DNA from: JAWCNN01 sp038848005 | GTDB taxonomy: Archaea; Thermoproteota; Bathyarchaeia; Bathyarchaeales; Bathycorpusculaceae | DNA length: 45,096 nucleotides | Direction of reading: 5' to 3' | NCBI GenBank assembly: GCA_038848005.1 | Contig: JAWCNZ010000012.1 | Coordinates: forward strand, 1-45,096 | In this document: piece by piece, positions 39,603 through 45,096 of the stretch | Position numbering within the stretch: position 1 is the first letter of the stretch | Layout of the letters: every line of letters begins with the position of its first letter | The notes under the pieces: model-generated | Databases searched by the model: none | What the model saw: only the letters and a program-made list of their open reading frames with translations | What the model was told of the DNA's origin: nothing | Position numbers and translations under genes: made by a program

Positions 39603-40118
39603 CTATTTATGTGGCGGATAAAACCAATCCCATGGCTTGCCAACTCGGGGGTCATCTCTTTTTCCGTTTATCTCCGTTGGAATTATTGTTTGGTCGTTCC
39701 ATGGTCTGCGGATTTCGTCTGGAATTTTGTAATCATAAAGCCTCGTGACAAAATACACAGTTAAAGACGGCGTGTTGCTGACCGTTTTTGTTCCATGAAA
39801 GTATTTTCCCGGTATGCGCACTATTGAGGGTTTTTCTCCGCTGGCTACGATTTCAACCATCTTTCCAGTTTCCTCCTCATAAGCACAGATTTTCATAGCT
39901 CCCTTCAAAACAAGGAAATAATCCACTTGTCCCCTTTCATGTTTATGCCATGCCCTGACCATGTTAGGATAGCTGTAACTTATGTTTGCTTGCACTATCC
40001 ATTCTTCTTCCAGAAGGTCTTTCCAGTCTTGCCTTAAAGCTTCTGCAAAAAAGCCTCTTTCATCGGGTATCACATTTACTTCTTGGACTTTTACTCCTTT
40101 AAGCGGGTACTCCTTCAT
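39603..40118 (-). CDS. rfbC: dTDP-4-dehydrorhamnose 3,5-epimerase-like cupin, 171 aa
   Basis: An RmlC-type cupin. Pro-Asp-Glu-Arg-Gly-Phe-Phe near the N-terminus, Val-Arg-Ala-Trp-His-Lys-His at about 56-62 (the catalytic-His region), Gly-Gln-Val-Asp-Tyr-Phe, and Pro-Gly-Lys-Tyr-Phe-His-Gly near 102 are visible. ATG 40118 follows GGGGTAG; the open frame reaches 40154 but would overlap the VapC stop. It epimerises a dTDP-4-keto-6-deoxy sugar at C3 and possibly C5. A single-position (C3 or C5) epimerase is equally possible. Confidence 0.82.
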   Translation of the reverse strand: MKEYPLKGVKVQEVNVIPDERGFFAEALRQDWKDLLEEEWIVQANISYSYPNMVRAWHKHERGQVDYFLVLKGAMKICAYEEETGKMVEIVASGEKPSIVRIPGKYFHGTKTVSNTPSLTVYFVTRLYDYKIPDEIRRPWNDQTIIPTEINGKRDDPRVGKPWDWFYPPHK

Positions 40119-40143
40119 ATTTCTACCCCATCCAAATTGTAGA

Positions 40144-40530
40144 TTAAAGCTCATCGCTTGTTATTACCTTCACATATTTCTTACTTACTCTATGAAGCTC
40201 TTCATCATCCGTGACCAATGTTAAACCATTTTCAATCGACGCTTGAATGTATGCGGCGTCATAATAGGTTAAGCCTTCTCTCACAGCAATTTTGAGTATT
40301 TCTAAGACGTTTTCTTTCTCAGGCTTTTTTAATTTCATAAAAACTTCTGTTAATGAATCTAATATTGTGTTAGCCTCGCTGTTGCTGAAGGCTCTGTAAA
40401 TGTGTACTTGTTTCCAAACAGCGTTTCCTAGCTCGTAAAAGGCGAGGTTTATAGTCCAACCTTCAAGTAGCTTGTCCAATTTTTTCTCTCCGCATAAATT
40501 TATTATAGCTGATGCATCGAAAAGGCTCAT
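40144..40530 (-). CDS. vapC: VapC-type PIN-domain toxin (module 1), 128 aa
   Basis: A PIN ribonuclease. Asp5 in Phe-Asp-Ala-Ser, Glu33 in Tyr-Glu-Leu-Gly-Asn, Asp93-Ala-Ala-Tyr and a distal Thr-Asp-Asp-Glu-Glu supply the acidic metal site. It starts with ATG overlapping the antitoxin stop (4 nt). It is a likely stress-linked endoribonuclease kept in check by the upstream gene. It sits between rfbC and rfbA, interrupting the sugar operon. Confidence 0.9.
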   Translation of the reverse strand: MSLFDASAIINLCGEKKLDKLLEGWTINLAFYELGNAVWKQVHIYRAFSNSEANTILDSLTEVFMKLKKPEKENVLEILKIAVREGLTYYDAAYIQASIENGLTLVTDDEELHRVSKKYVKVITSDEL

Positions 40531-40754
40531 CTTTCTTCTCTACCTTCTCTTATAGTCTTAATCCACGCTTTTTTCTCGATTTTCTTTATTATTTTGCTGG
40601 CTTCCTCAACTTTTTTGTAAAGTTGCTGCTTCATTCTCTCTTCAACTTCTTTTTCAAGGGATTTTCTAATGACCTCTGAGGGTTTTATGCCTAGCTCAGC
40701 TAATTTTTTCCTTAGTTCTTCATCGATTTTAGCTGAAACAGTTACGTACTTCAA
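40527..40754 (-). CDS. vapB: VapB-type antitoxin (module 1), about 75 aa
   Basis: The N-terminal Tyr-Val-Thr-Val-Ser-Ala-Lys-Ile-Asp-Glu-Glu-Leu strand and the Pro-Ser-Glu-Val-Ile-Arg-Lys-Ser-Leu helix form a ribbon-helix-helix DNA-binding fold; the charged helical C-terminus would wrap the toxin. The start is TTG 40754 or 40766, both close to the start site expected from the TATA box at 40781-40794, so the mRNA is probably leaderless. Coupled to vapC by overlap. Confidence 0.82.
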   Translation of the reverse strand: MKYVTVSAKIDEELRKKLAELGIKPSEVIRKSLEKEVEERMKQQLYKKVEEASKIIKKIEKKAWIKTIREGREER

Positions 40755-40780
40755 AGTGTACCACAAAAAGGTTGTGTGAT

Positions 40781-40817
40781 TTTTACTATAAAAGTATTAC
40801 TACATTTTTTAGTAATA
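40781..40817 (-). promoter_or_regulatory. VapBC-1 promoter: TATA box plus inverted-repeat operator candidate
   Basis: CTTTTATAGTAAAA (minus strand, 40781-40794) is the TATA box. Directly upstream, the 7-bp arms TATTACT (40795-40801) and AGTAATA (40811-40817) form an inverted repeat with a 9-bp spacer. A further GTATTAC copy is at 40823. This position suits repression by the ribbon-helix-helix antitoxin. Confidence 0.45.
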
Positions 40818-40890
40818 ATTTTGTATTACACATGTGTTTTACGGATTAAACAAATTTTGTTCGAACACACACTAAATCAACAATTTCCTT

Positions 40891-41955
40891 TTAAACTTCG
40901 ATTTCTGAGTAGTCTCCTATGTGGAGTTTTATGGCTTTTTTCATGTTGTTTTTTGTCACTTTTGCGTTTCTGCCTACAAGGCTTTCTTCCAATCCATCAA
41001 CGCCTTTTATGAAAGAGTTTTCCATGATTACGCTGTACTCGATTGAACTTTCTATTATTTGCGTGTTATTTCCTATACTTGTGTATGGTCCTATAAACGC
41101 ATTTTCTATATGGCAGTTTTCGCCTATTATGGCTGGGCCTCTTATGGTGCTGTTTATCACTTTTGCATTTTTTTGGATTGTAACTCTTCCTTCAATTTTG
41201 CTTTCTATGATTTCGCCTTTAATTTCCTGTTTTATGTATTCATCCAAGATTTTAGCATTGGCAAATAATATGTCGTCTTTTTTGCCTGTGTCAAGCCACC
41301 ACGTGTCAAGTTTTTCAGCTTTCACCTTAAAGCCCAAATTTACCATTTCTTGTATGGCATCTGTTATTTCAAGTTCTCCACGCCACGAAGGTTTTATGCG
41401 GTTTATAGTCGTGTGGATTTTGTTTGAGAATATGTAAACGCCTACAAGGGCTAGGTTGCTTGGCGGAGTTTTCGGCTTTTCAACAAGTTTGACAACATTA
41501 TCCTTTTCGTCTAGTACCGCTATGCCAAACCTTGTTGGGTCTTCAACTTCCTTCAAGAGTATAAGCGCATCCAAATCTTCCTTTTCAAATCTCCCTAGCA
41601 GTGTGTTGAAGCCTTTTCCTATCAAGTTGTCGCCTAGGCACATTATAAAGTTGTCTTTGCCGAGGAAATTCTGCGCTGTTTTCACAGCGTGAGCCAAGCC
41701 CAACGGTTCTTGAGGTATGTAGGTTACGTTAATGTTCCATGCCTTGCCATCTTTAACGTAATTTTTAACGTCTTCTCCAGTTTCTGGAGCAATTATTATG
41801 CCTACGTCTTTAATGCTTGTTTGAGCTATATGGTCTAAAACATAACCCAAAATCGGCTTGTTAGCAACTGGAATAAGCTGTTTGGCGGTGGTGAAAGTTA
41901 ATGGTCTAAGCCTAGTGCCTCTACCACCGCTGAGTACGAGAGCTTTCACGACCAT
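40891..41955 (-). CDS. rfbA: Glucose-1-phosphate thymidylyltransferase, long form with left-handed beta-helix, 354 aa
   Basis: Makes dTDP-glucose, the entry point of the deoxy-sugar pathway. Gly-Gly-Arg-Gly-Thr-Arg-Leu-Arg-Pro-Leu-Thr near residue 9 is the nucleotide-binding signature. Lys-Gln-Leu-Ile-Pro-Val, Gly-Asp-Asn-Leu and Val-Glu-Lys-Pro complete the transferase domain (1-240). The remainder carries isoleucine-rich hexapeptide repeats forming a beta-helix, as in archaeal long RmlA. ATG 41955 lies near the start site predicted by the TATA box at 41971-41982, with GTG 41958 alternative. Confidence 0.9.
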   Translation of the reverse strand: MVVKALVLSGGRGTRLRPLTFTTAKQLIPVANKPILGYVLDHIAQTSIKDVGIIIAPETGEDVKNYVKDGKAWNINVTYIPQEPLGLAHAVKTAQNFLGKDNFIMCLGDNLIGKGFNTLLGRFEKEDLDALILLKEVEDPTRFGIAVLDEKDNVVKLVEKPKTPPSNLALVGVYIFSNKIHTTINRIKPSWRGELEITDAIQEMVNLGFKVKAEKLDTWWLDTGKKDDILFANAKILDEYIKQEIKGEIIESKIEGRVTIQKNAKVINSTIRGPAIIGENCHIENAFIGPYTSIGNNTQIIESSIEYSVIMENSFIKGVDGLEESLVGRNAKVTKNNMKKAIKLHIGDYSEIEV

Positions 41956-41970
41956 CACGCTTGTTTATAG

Positions 41971-41982
41971 ATGTATATATTT
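41971..41982 (-). promoter_or_regulatory. TATA box of the rfbA gene
   Basis: Minus-strand AAATATATACAT, about 22 nt from the ATG at 41955. The transcript is nearly leaderless, and this gives rfbA its own promoter between the two toxin-antitoxin modules. Confidence 0.5.
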
Positions 41983-42032
41983 CCTTGTTATAAGCTCTTA
42001 TAAGTAAAATCGCTTTTTATATTTTAGTTTCC

Positions 42033-42467
42033 TTATGACTTTGCCGTTGCGTCTTTTAAGTGTTTAGCAATTTTTAATTCTGCAATTCTGTTTAGAAGTT
42101 CTTCGTCGGCTGTGTAAAATGGAGTCTTCATTAGGGTGGCTAATGCCAAATAACTCGCATCGTACATGGTTATGTTGTATTTAACCGCCACTTTTATGGT
42201 TTCGTTTTTTAGTTCACCTTTAAGTCTCCAATATTCAAAGCCATACTTGTTTAGCGAACGTGCAATGTCCACAAGCTCTTGTTCTGAATACACCCCGCTG
42301 TATTTTAGGGCATTTAACACTTCATATTCCAGTATGACTGGGCCAGTTATTGTTATACGTCCTGAAATGTAGTTATCGCGGAGTTTTAATGCTTGTTCGC
42401 TGTATTTTTCTTTAAGGTACCATTTTGCTATTACACTTGCATCTAAGACTACTTTTTCAAGCGCCAT
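42033..42467 (-). CDS. vapC: VapC-type PIN-domain toxin (module 2), 144 aa
   Basis: Asp9-Ala-Ser-Val-Ile-Ala-Lys-Trp-Tyr near the start, Glu-Tyr-Glu-Val near residue 46, Met-Tyr-Asp-Ala-Ser-Tyr at about 101 and Thr-Ala-Asp-Glu-Glu near 118 form the acidic PIN centre, in the Trp-containing archaeal subgroup. ATG 42467 overlaps the antitoxin gene by 19 bp. It is unrelated in detail to the module-1 toxin, so this is a separate acquisition rather than a tandem duplicate. Confidence 0.9.
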   Translation of the reverse strand: MALEKVVLDASVIAKWYLKEKYSEQALKLRDNYISGRITITGPVILEYEVLNALKYSGVYSEQELVDIARSLNKYGFEYWRLKGELKNETIKVAVKYNITMYDASYLALATLMKTPFYTADEELLNRIAELKIAKHLKDATAKS

Positions 42468-42676
42468 TCACGTATCACCTTGGCGCTGTCCCATCCTTCA
42501 GGAGCGGCTTTTCTAAGTTTTTCGTTAAGCAAAACTGCCTCTGCGATGTTGCGACCGTTTTCTTCTTCAATTTTTTTTCTGATTGATTCTCTTATTACCT
42601 CGCTCCAGTTTATGTGTCTCAGCTTTTTCATGCGTTCTTTGAGTTCTTCATCTACCTTAACCGTTAAAGTTTTCAT
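42449..42676 (-). CDS. vapB: VapB-type antitoxin (module 2), 75 aa
   Basis: Met-Lys-Thr-Leu-Thr-Val-Lys-Val-Asp-Glu-Glu-Leu begins a ribbon-helix-helix, followed by Asn-Trp-Ser-Glu-Val-Ile-Arg-Glu-Ser-Ile. The C-terminal segment with Trp and Arg residues would contact the toxin. ATG 42676 is about 21 nt below a TATA box (42691-42702), so the mRNA is likely leaderless. An upstream in-frame start at 42688 would add four residues. Confidence 0.85.
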   Translation of the reverse strand: MKTLTVKVDEELKERMKKLRHINWSEVIRESIRKKIEEENGRNIAEAVLLNEKLRKAAPEGWDSAKVIREWRLKK

Positions 42677-42690
42677 GTCAATGCACAAAT

Positions 42691-42720
42691 TTAGTATATA
42701 AACGTATTTACGTATATACT
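42691..42720 (-). promoter_or_regulatory. VapBC-2 promoter with overlapping inverted-repeat operator
   Basis: The minus-strand TATA box TTTATATACTAA lies at 42691-42702. Outer 8-bp arms AGTATATA (42693-42700) and TATATACT (42713-42720), with inner ACGTA/TACGT, make nested inverted repeats that cover the TATA box, a layout expected for antitoxin autorepression. Confidence 0.45.
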
Positions 42721-42840
42721 TTTTCCACTAATATCATTGCACCCGTGTACACCATAATCGCTTTAGTCCCAAAATCAAATAATTCCCAACATTTTCGATT
42801 CTTCAACGTCTTAAAACACCTTTGCGGTTTATGGAACTGT

Positions 42841-43635
42841 TTAAAATTTCTTTTGTTTTCTTGTAAGTGTTAAATTAAAATGTCTGCTTGAGACGCCTGG
42901 CGAGTAACTAAATCTGTAAACCTCAAATCCGGCGATGTCAAGGATTTTTAGCAATTCATTCTTCGTATATTGATAGATGTGCTCCCTAGCGTACCGTTCA
43001 TCGATTACTGGTAATCCTTTTCTTGGATAGGGCATATCATTTACACAAGAATAATACTTTGTTACTCTTCCCCACTTAGAGGCGTCAGGCGTACTTAAAT
43101 ACAGCTTGCCTTTGTCGGATAGCAATCCGCATATTTTTTTGAGAGTGGGTATTGGATGAAAATTTAAGTGTTCAAGCACCTCTGTAAAAATGATTATATC
43201 AAATTTGTAATTCCAAGGAAAAGGGTCTAGTTCTATATTGTTGACGCTAAACATGAAATTGTATTTTTTAATCAATACTGGGTTCAAATAAATATCGACG
43301 CAGTCAGTGCAATAAACTTCACAATTTAATAACTTTTTGCAATAAAGTGCAATAACGCCGACTCCACAACCAATATCAAGGCACTTGTCGACTTTTTGAT
43401 TTATCCAATCCTCCATAATCCACTTTGGGATGTGCAACCAAAAATAAATTTCATAATCTCGTTGGTATTTCAACCAGAGGGGGTTTGGATTCAAACTAGC
43501 AATTTCCTGCTGGCATTCTATAAGTTGTTTCATCCATGGCTTGTTGCTAACACTACGTACACTGTAATCACGTATAAATTTTCTACGACGCCATTCAAGT
43601 TTTCCATAAATCTTTTTAACAATTTTCTTAATCAT
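42841..43635 (-). CDS. Class I SAM-dependent methyltransferase, 264 aa
   Basis: The SAM motif I Leu-Asp-Ile-Gly-Cys-Gly-Val-Gly-Val (about 86-94) and the post-motif Ile-Ile-Phe-Thr-Glu-Val-Leu-Glu-His-Leu (about 146-157) are clear. Gly-Lys-Leu-Tyr-Leu-Ser-Thr-Pro is a later strand. An N-terminal basic helical region of about 60 residues precedes the fold. ATG 43635 has GGGGGAT about 6 nt upstream. The position in the sugar cluster suggests methylation of a glycan or glycolipid, but the acceptor is not deducible. Confidence 0.85.
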   Translation of the reverse strand: MIKKIVKKIYGKLEWRRRKFIRDYSVRSVSNKPWMKQLIECQQEIASLNPNPLWLKYQRDYEIYFWLHIPKWIMEDWINQKVDKCLDIGCGVGVIALYCKKLLNCEVYCTDCVDIYLNPVLIKKYNFMFSVNNIELDPFPWNYKFDIIIFTEVLEHLNFHPIPTLKKICGLLSDKGKLYLSTPDASKWGRVTKYYSCVNDMPYPRKGLPVIDERYAREHIYQYTKNELLKILDIAGFEVYRFSYSPGVSSRHFNLTLTRKQKKF

Positions 43636-43850
43636 TAAAATCCCCCGTAATAAAAAATGCCTTTTCCAAGCACAATTATTTAAGTATTATTTATGTCTCG
43701 GAAGATTCACCTTTCCTTTTTAGGGAGGCAAGCTTATTGTAAAATTCATTTGAAAGACTAATGTCTTCAGTCCATTAAACCATGTCTATACATAATTTAA
43801 GGCTTGCGGTTTTATCCAGCAAGAAAAATGCCTAACTTTTGCTTTCTGGT

Positions 43851-44951
43851 TTAGCTAAAGTTTCGGTTAAATTTGATTATGGCGGTAGCCACGTGTTCGA
43901 CTTCTCTTTTGGTTAGTTGTGGAAACATTGGTAGAGAAAGTATTTCTTTGCAGATTTTTTCAGTTACTGGTAGATTATAGCTTAAACTAAAGTTTGAGTA
44001 GGCTCTTTGTTTGTGGACTGGAATTGGATAGTGCATCAAAGTTTGCACTTCGTTTTTTAAAAGGTGTTGTTGAAGTTTGTCTCTTTCTTTGCATCTTATC
44101 ACATACAAATGGTAAGCGTGTTTTGCGTTTTTCTCTGCTGGAGTAGTTATTTCGGTGTCCACCAAAAGTTCATTGTAAAGTTTCGCATTCTCTCTTCTTC
44201 TACTGTTCCATTCGTCTAAATGTTTAAGCTTCACTCTTAATATTGCGGCTTGAATTTCGTCTAGTCTGCTGTTTACTCCGACAAGGTTGTGATGGTATTT
44301 TTGTTGTTGCCCATGATTTCTCAACACTCTTAATTTTGTTGCTAGCTCTTCGTTGTTTGTGACGATTATGCCGCCGTCTCCATAAGCGCCGAGGTTTTTT
44401 ATTGGATAAAAACTAAAGCAGCCAGCGTCGCCTATGCTTCCAGCTTTTCTGCCTTTGTATTCTGCGCCGTGTGCTTGGCAAGCGTCCTCTATTACATAAA
44501 GGTCGTGCGCTTGAGCAACTTCCAATATTGGGTCCATGTCAGCGGGATGCCCATAAATATGAACTGGCAATATCGCCTTTGTATTCTTTGTTATTTTCTC
44601 CTCGATTTTTTCAGCGTCTATGCAGTAGGTTTCGGGGTTTATATCCACAAAGACGGGAATAGCCTCATTTCTTGTGATGGCGTCTGCTGTTGCTATGAAA
44701 GTGTGCGATACCGTTATCACTTCGTCTCCTTTGCTTATTCCCAAAGCCTTAAGTGTGAGGAAAAGGGCGTCTGAACCGGAATTTACGCTTACGCCGTATT
44801 TTACTCCTATGTAACTTGAAAATTCCTCCTCGAACTTTTCGACTTCCTCGCCTAAAATAAATGTTCCTTTTTCTATAACACGTTGAATTGCCTCATTTAT
44901 TTCCCCCTTAATTTCCAAATACTCCCTCTTCAAATCAACAAACGGAATCAC
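43851..44951 (-). CDS. DegT/DnrJ/EryC1-family sugar aminotransferase, 366 aa
   Basis: A PLP aminotransferase making amino-deoxy sugars on dTDP or UDP. Gly-Thr-Phe-Ile-Leu-Gly-Glu-Glu-Val-Glu-x-Phe-Glu-Glu, Ser-Gly-Ser-Asp-Ala-Leu-Phe-Leu, Glu-Asp-Ala-Cys-Gln-Ala-His-Gly, and the Schiff-base Lys in Ser-Phe-Tyr-Pro-Ile-Lys-Asn-Leu-Gly-Ala-Tyr-Gly-Asp-Gly-Gly are present. It resembles the 3-keto sugar transaminases (FdtB/QdtB type). The start is GTG 44951, overlapping the upstream gene's TGA as GTGA. Confidence 0.92.
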   Translation of the reverse strand: MIPFVDLKREYLEIKGEINEAIQRVIEKGTFILGEEVEKFEEEFSSYIGVKYGVSVNSGSDALFLTLKALGISKGDEVITVSHTFIATADAITRNEAIPVFVDINPETYCIDAEKIEEKITKNTKAILPVHIYGHPADMDPILEVAQAHDLYVIEDACQAHGAEYKGRKAGSIGDAGCFSFYPIKNLGAYGDGGIIVTNNEELATKLRVLRNHGQQQKYHHNLVGVNSRLDEIQAAILRVKLKHLDEWNSRRRENAKLYNELLVDTEITTPAEKNAKHAYHLYVIRCKERDKLQQHLLKNEVQTLMHYPIPVHKQRAYSNFSLSYNLPVTEKICKEILSLPMFPQLTKREVEHVATAIIKFNRNFS

Positions 44952-45096
44952 GGTTGTACCTCTATTTCATATGTATCATAAACCACCGCTCTTGCTCCGA
45001 ACTCTTCTTTCTGGGTTATCAGTCCCACGTTCAAAAATCTTCCTTCCTTTTCGGTGGAAATACCAAAGTCAAAGTAATCCACTTTGTTTCCGTAGT
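44948..45096 (-). CDS. C-terminal fragment of a probable GNAT/FemAB-like acyltransferase (5' end outside window)
   Basis: Open from the window edge to TGA at 44948-44950, 49 codons. The visible end has Tyr-Phe-Asp-Phe-Gly-Ile-Ser-Thr-Glu, Leu-Asn-x-Gly-Leu-Ile, Gln-Lys-Glu-Glu-Phe-Gly-Ala-Arg-Ala and Tyr-Asp-Thr-Tyr-Glu-Ile. I associate these with the C-terminus of acetyltransferases that accompany DegT sugar aminotransferases and acylate the new amino group. Overlap with the DegT start supports coupling. The family call is moderate because only the tail is seen. Confidence 0.55.
   Translation of the reverse strand, partial: YGNKVDYFDFGISTEKEGRFLNVGLITQKEEFGARAVVYDTYEIEVQP

Noticed and set aside
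43741..43830. Short hairpins (AAGAC/GTCTT and CTTGC/GCAAG) upstream of the methyltransferase and downstream of DegT
   Set aside because: Stems are only 5 bp in an A/T-rich spacer and lack a clear T-run; too weak to call a terminator or RNA gene.
1..45096. CRISPR arrays, rRNA genes and insertion sequences
   Set aside because: No regularly spaced direct repeats, no ribosomal RNA segments and no transposase-like reading frames with terminal inverted repeats were found.

Overview
The window is a gene-dense stretch of an archaeal chromosome of low to moderate GC. The archaeal signs are a tRNA with bulge-helix-bulge introns, two deoxyhypusine synthase family genes, Hel308, a TIP49/RuvB-like ATPase, a DUF2095 gene, a TrmB regulator, two VapBC pairs, TATA boxes placed for leaderless transcripts and frequent TTG/GTG starts. 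The gene mix resembles Bathyarchaeia or a related lineage, but that placement is inference. No gene-free stretch exceeds about 220 bases.

Left part (1-6302): the tail of an unknown gene, a small zinc-ribbon protein, and an archaeal YxxR-type tyrosine recombinase that shares one TATA box with a tRNA-Arg(GCG). Next comes a divergent amide-bond-ligase locus. Leftward it has a GCS2-type glutamate-cysteine-ligase-like enzyme (apparently carrying a one-base frameshift at its start) and a YkgJ cysteine-cluster protein. Rightward it has an RLAN-domain protein and a RimK-type ATP-grasp ligase, overlapping each other. A PaREP1/HEPN-like gene and an overlapping unknown partner follow.

Middle (6400-27100): housekeeping and information genes. 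They are a tail-to-tail pair of deoxyhypusine synthase paralogues, deoC, argS, two histone-deacetylase-family genes, a RuvBL-like ATPase with a variant Walker B, an interrupted tRNA-Arg(CCG) with two tiny introns, two regulators, a GT4 glycosyltransferase, a nucleotidyltransferase, a radical SAM enzyme, a solo SRA-like protein, a membrane-anchored surface protein, a ferredoxin, an asparagine synthetase lacking its glutaminase cysteine, purB and hel308.

27200-35200: a sulfur-mobilisation operon (NifS-like, IscU-like, SufS-like, small unknown). A MoxR ATPase and VWA protein follow, meeting two overlapping coiled-coil genes tail to tail, and then a small membrane protein.

35250-45096: a TrmB regulator, then a leftward cell-surface sugar cluster (flippase, rfbD, an SDR epimerase/dehydratase, rfbC, rfbA, methyltransferase, DegT aminotransferase, tail of a probable acyltransferase). 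Two VapBC modules with palindromic promoter regions sit inside it. The set fits synthesis and export of a dTDP-deoxy or amino sugar. An rfbB-type dehydratase is not seen and may lie beyond the right edge.
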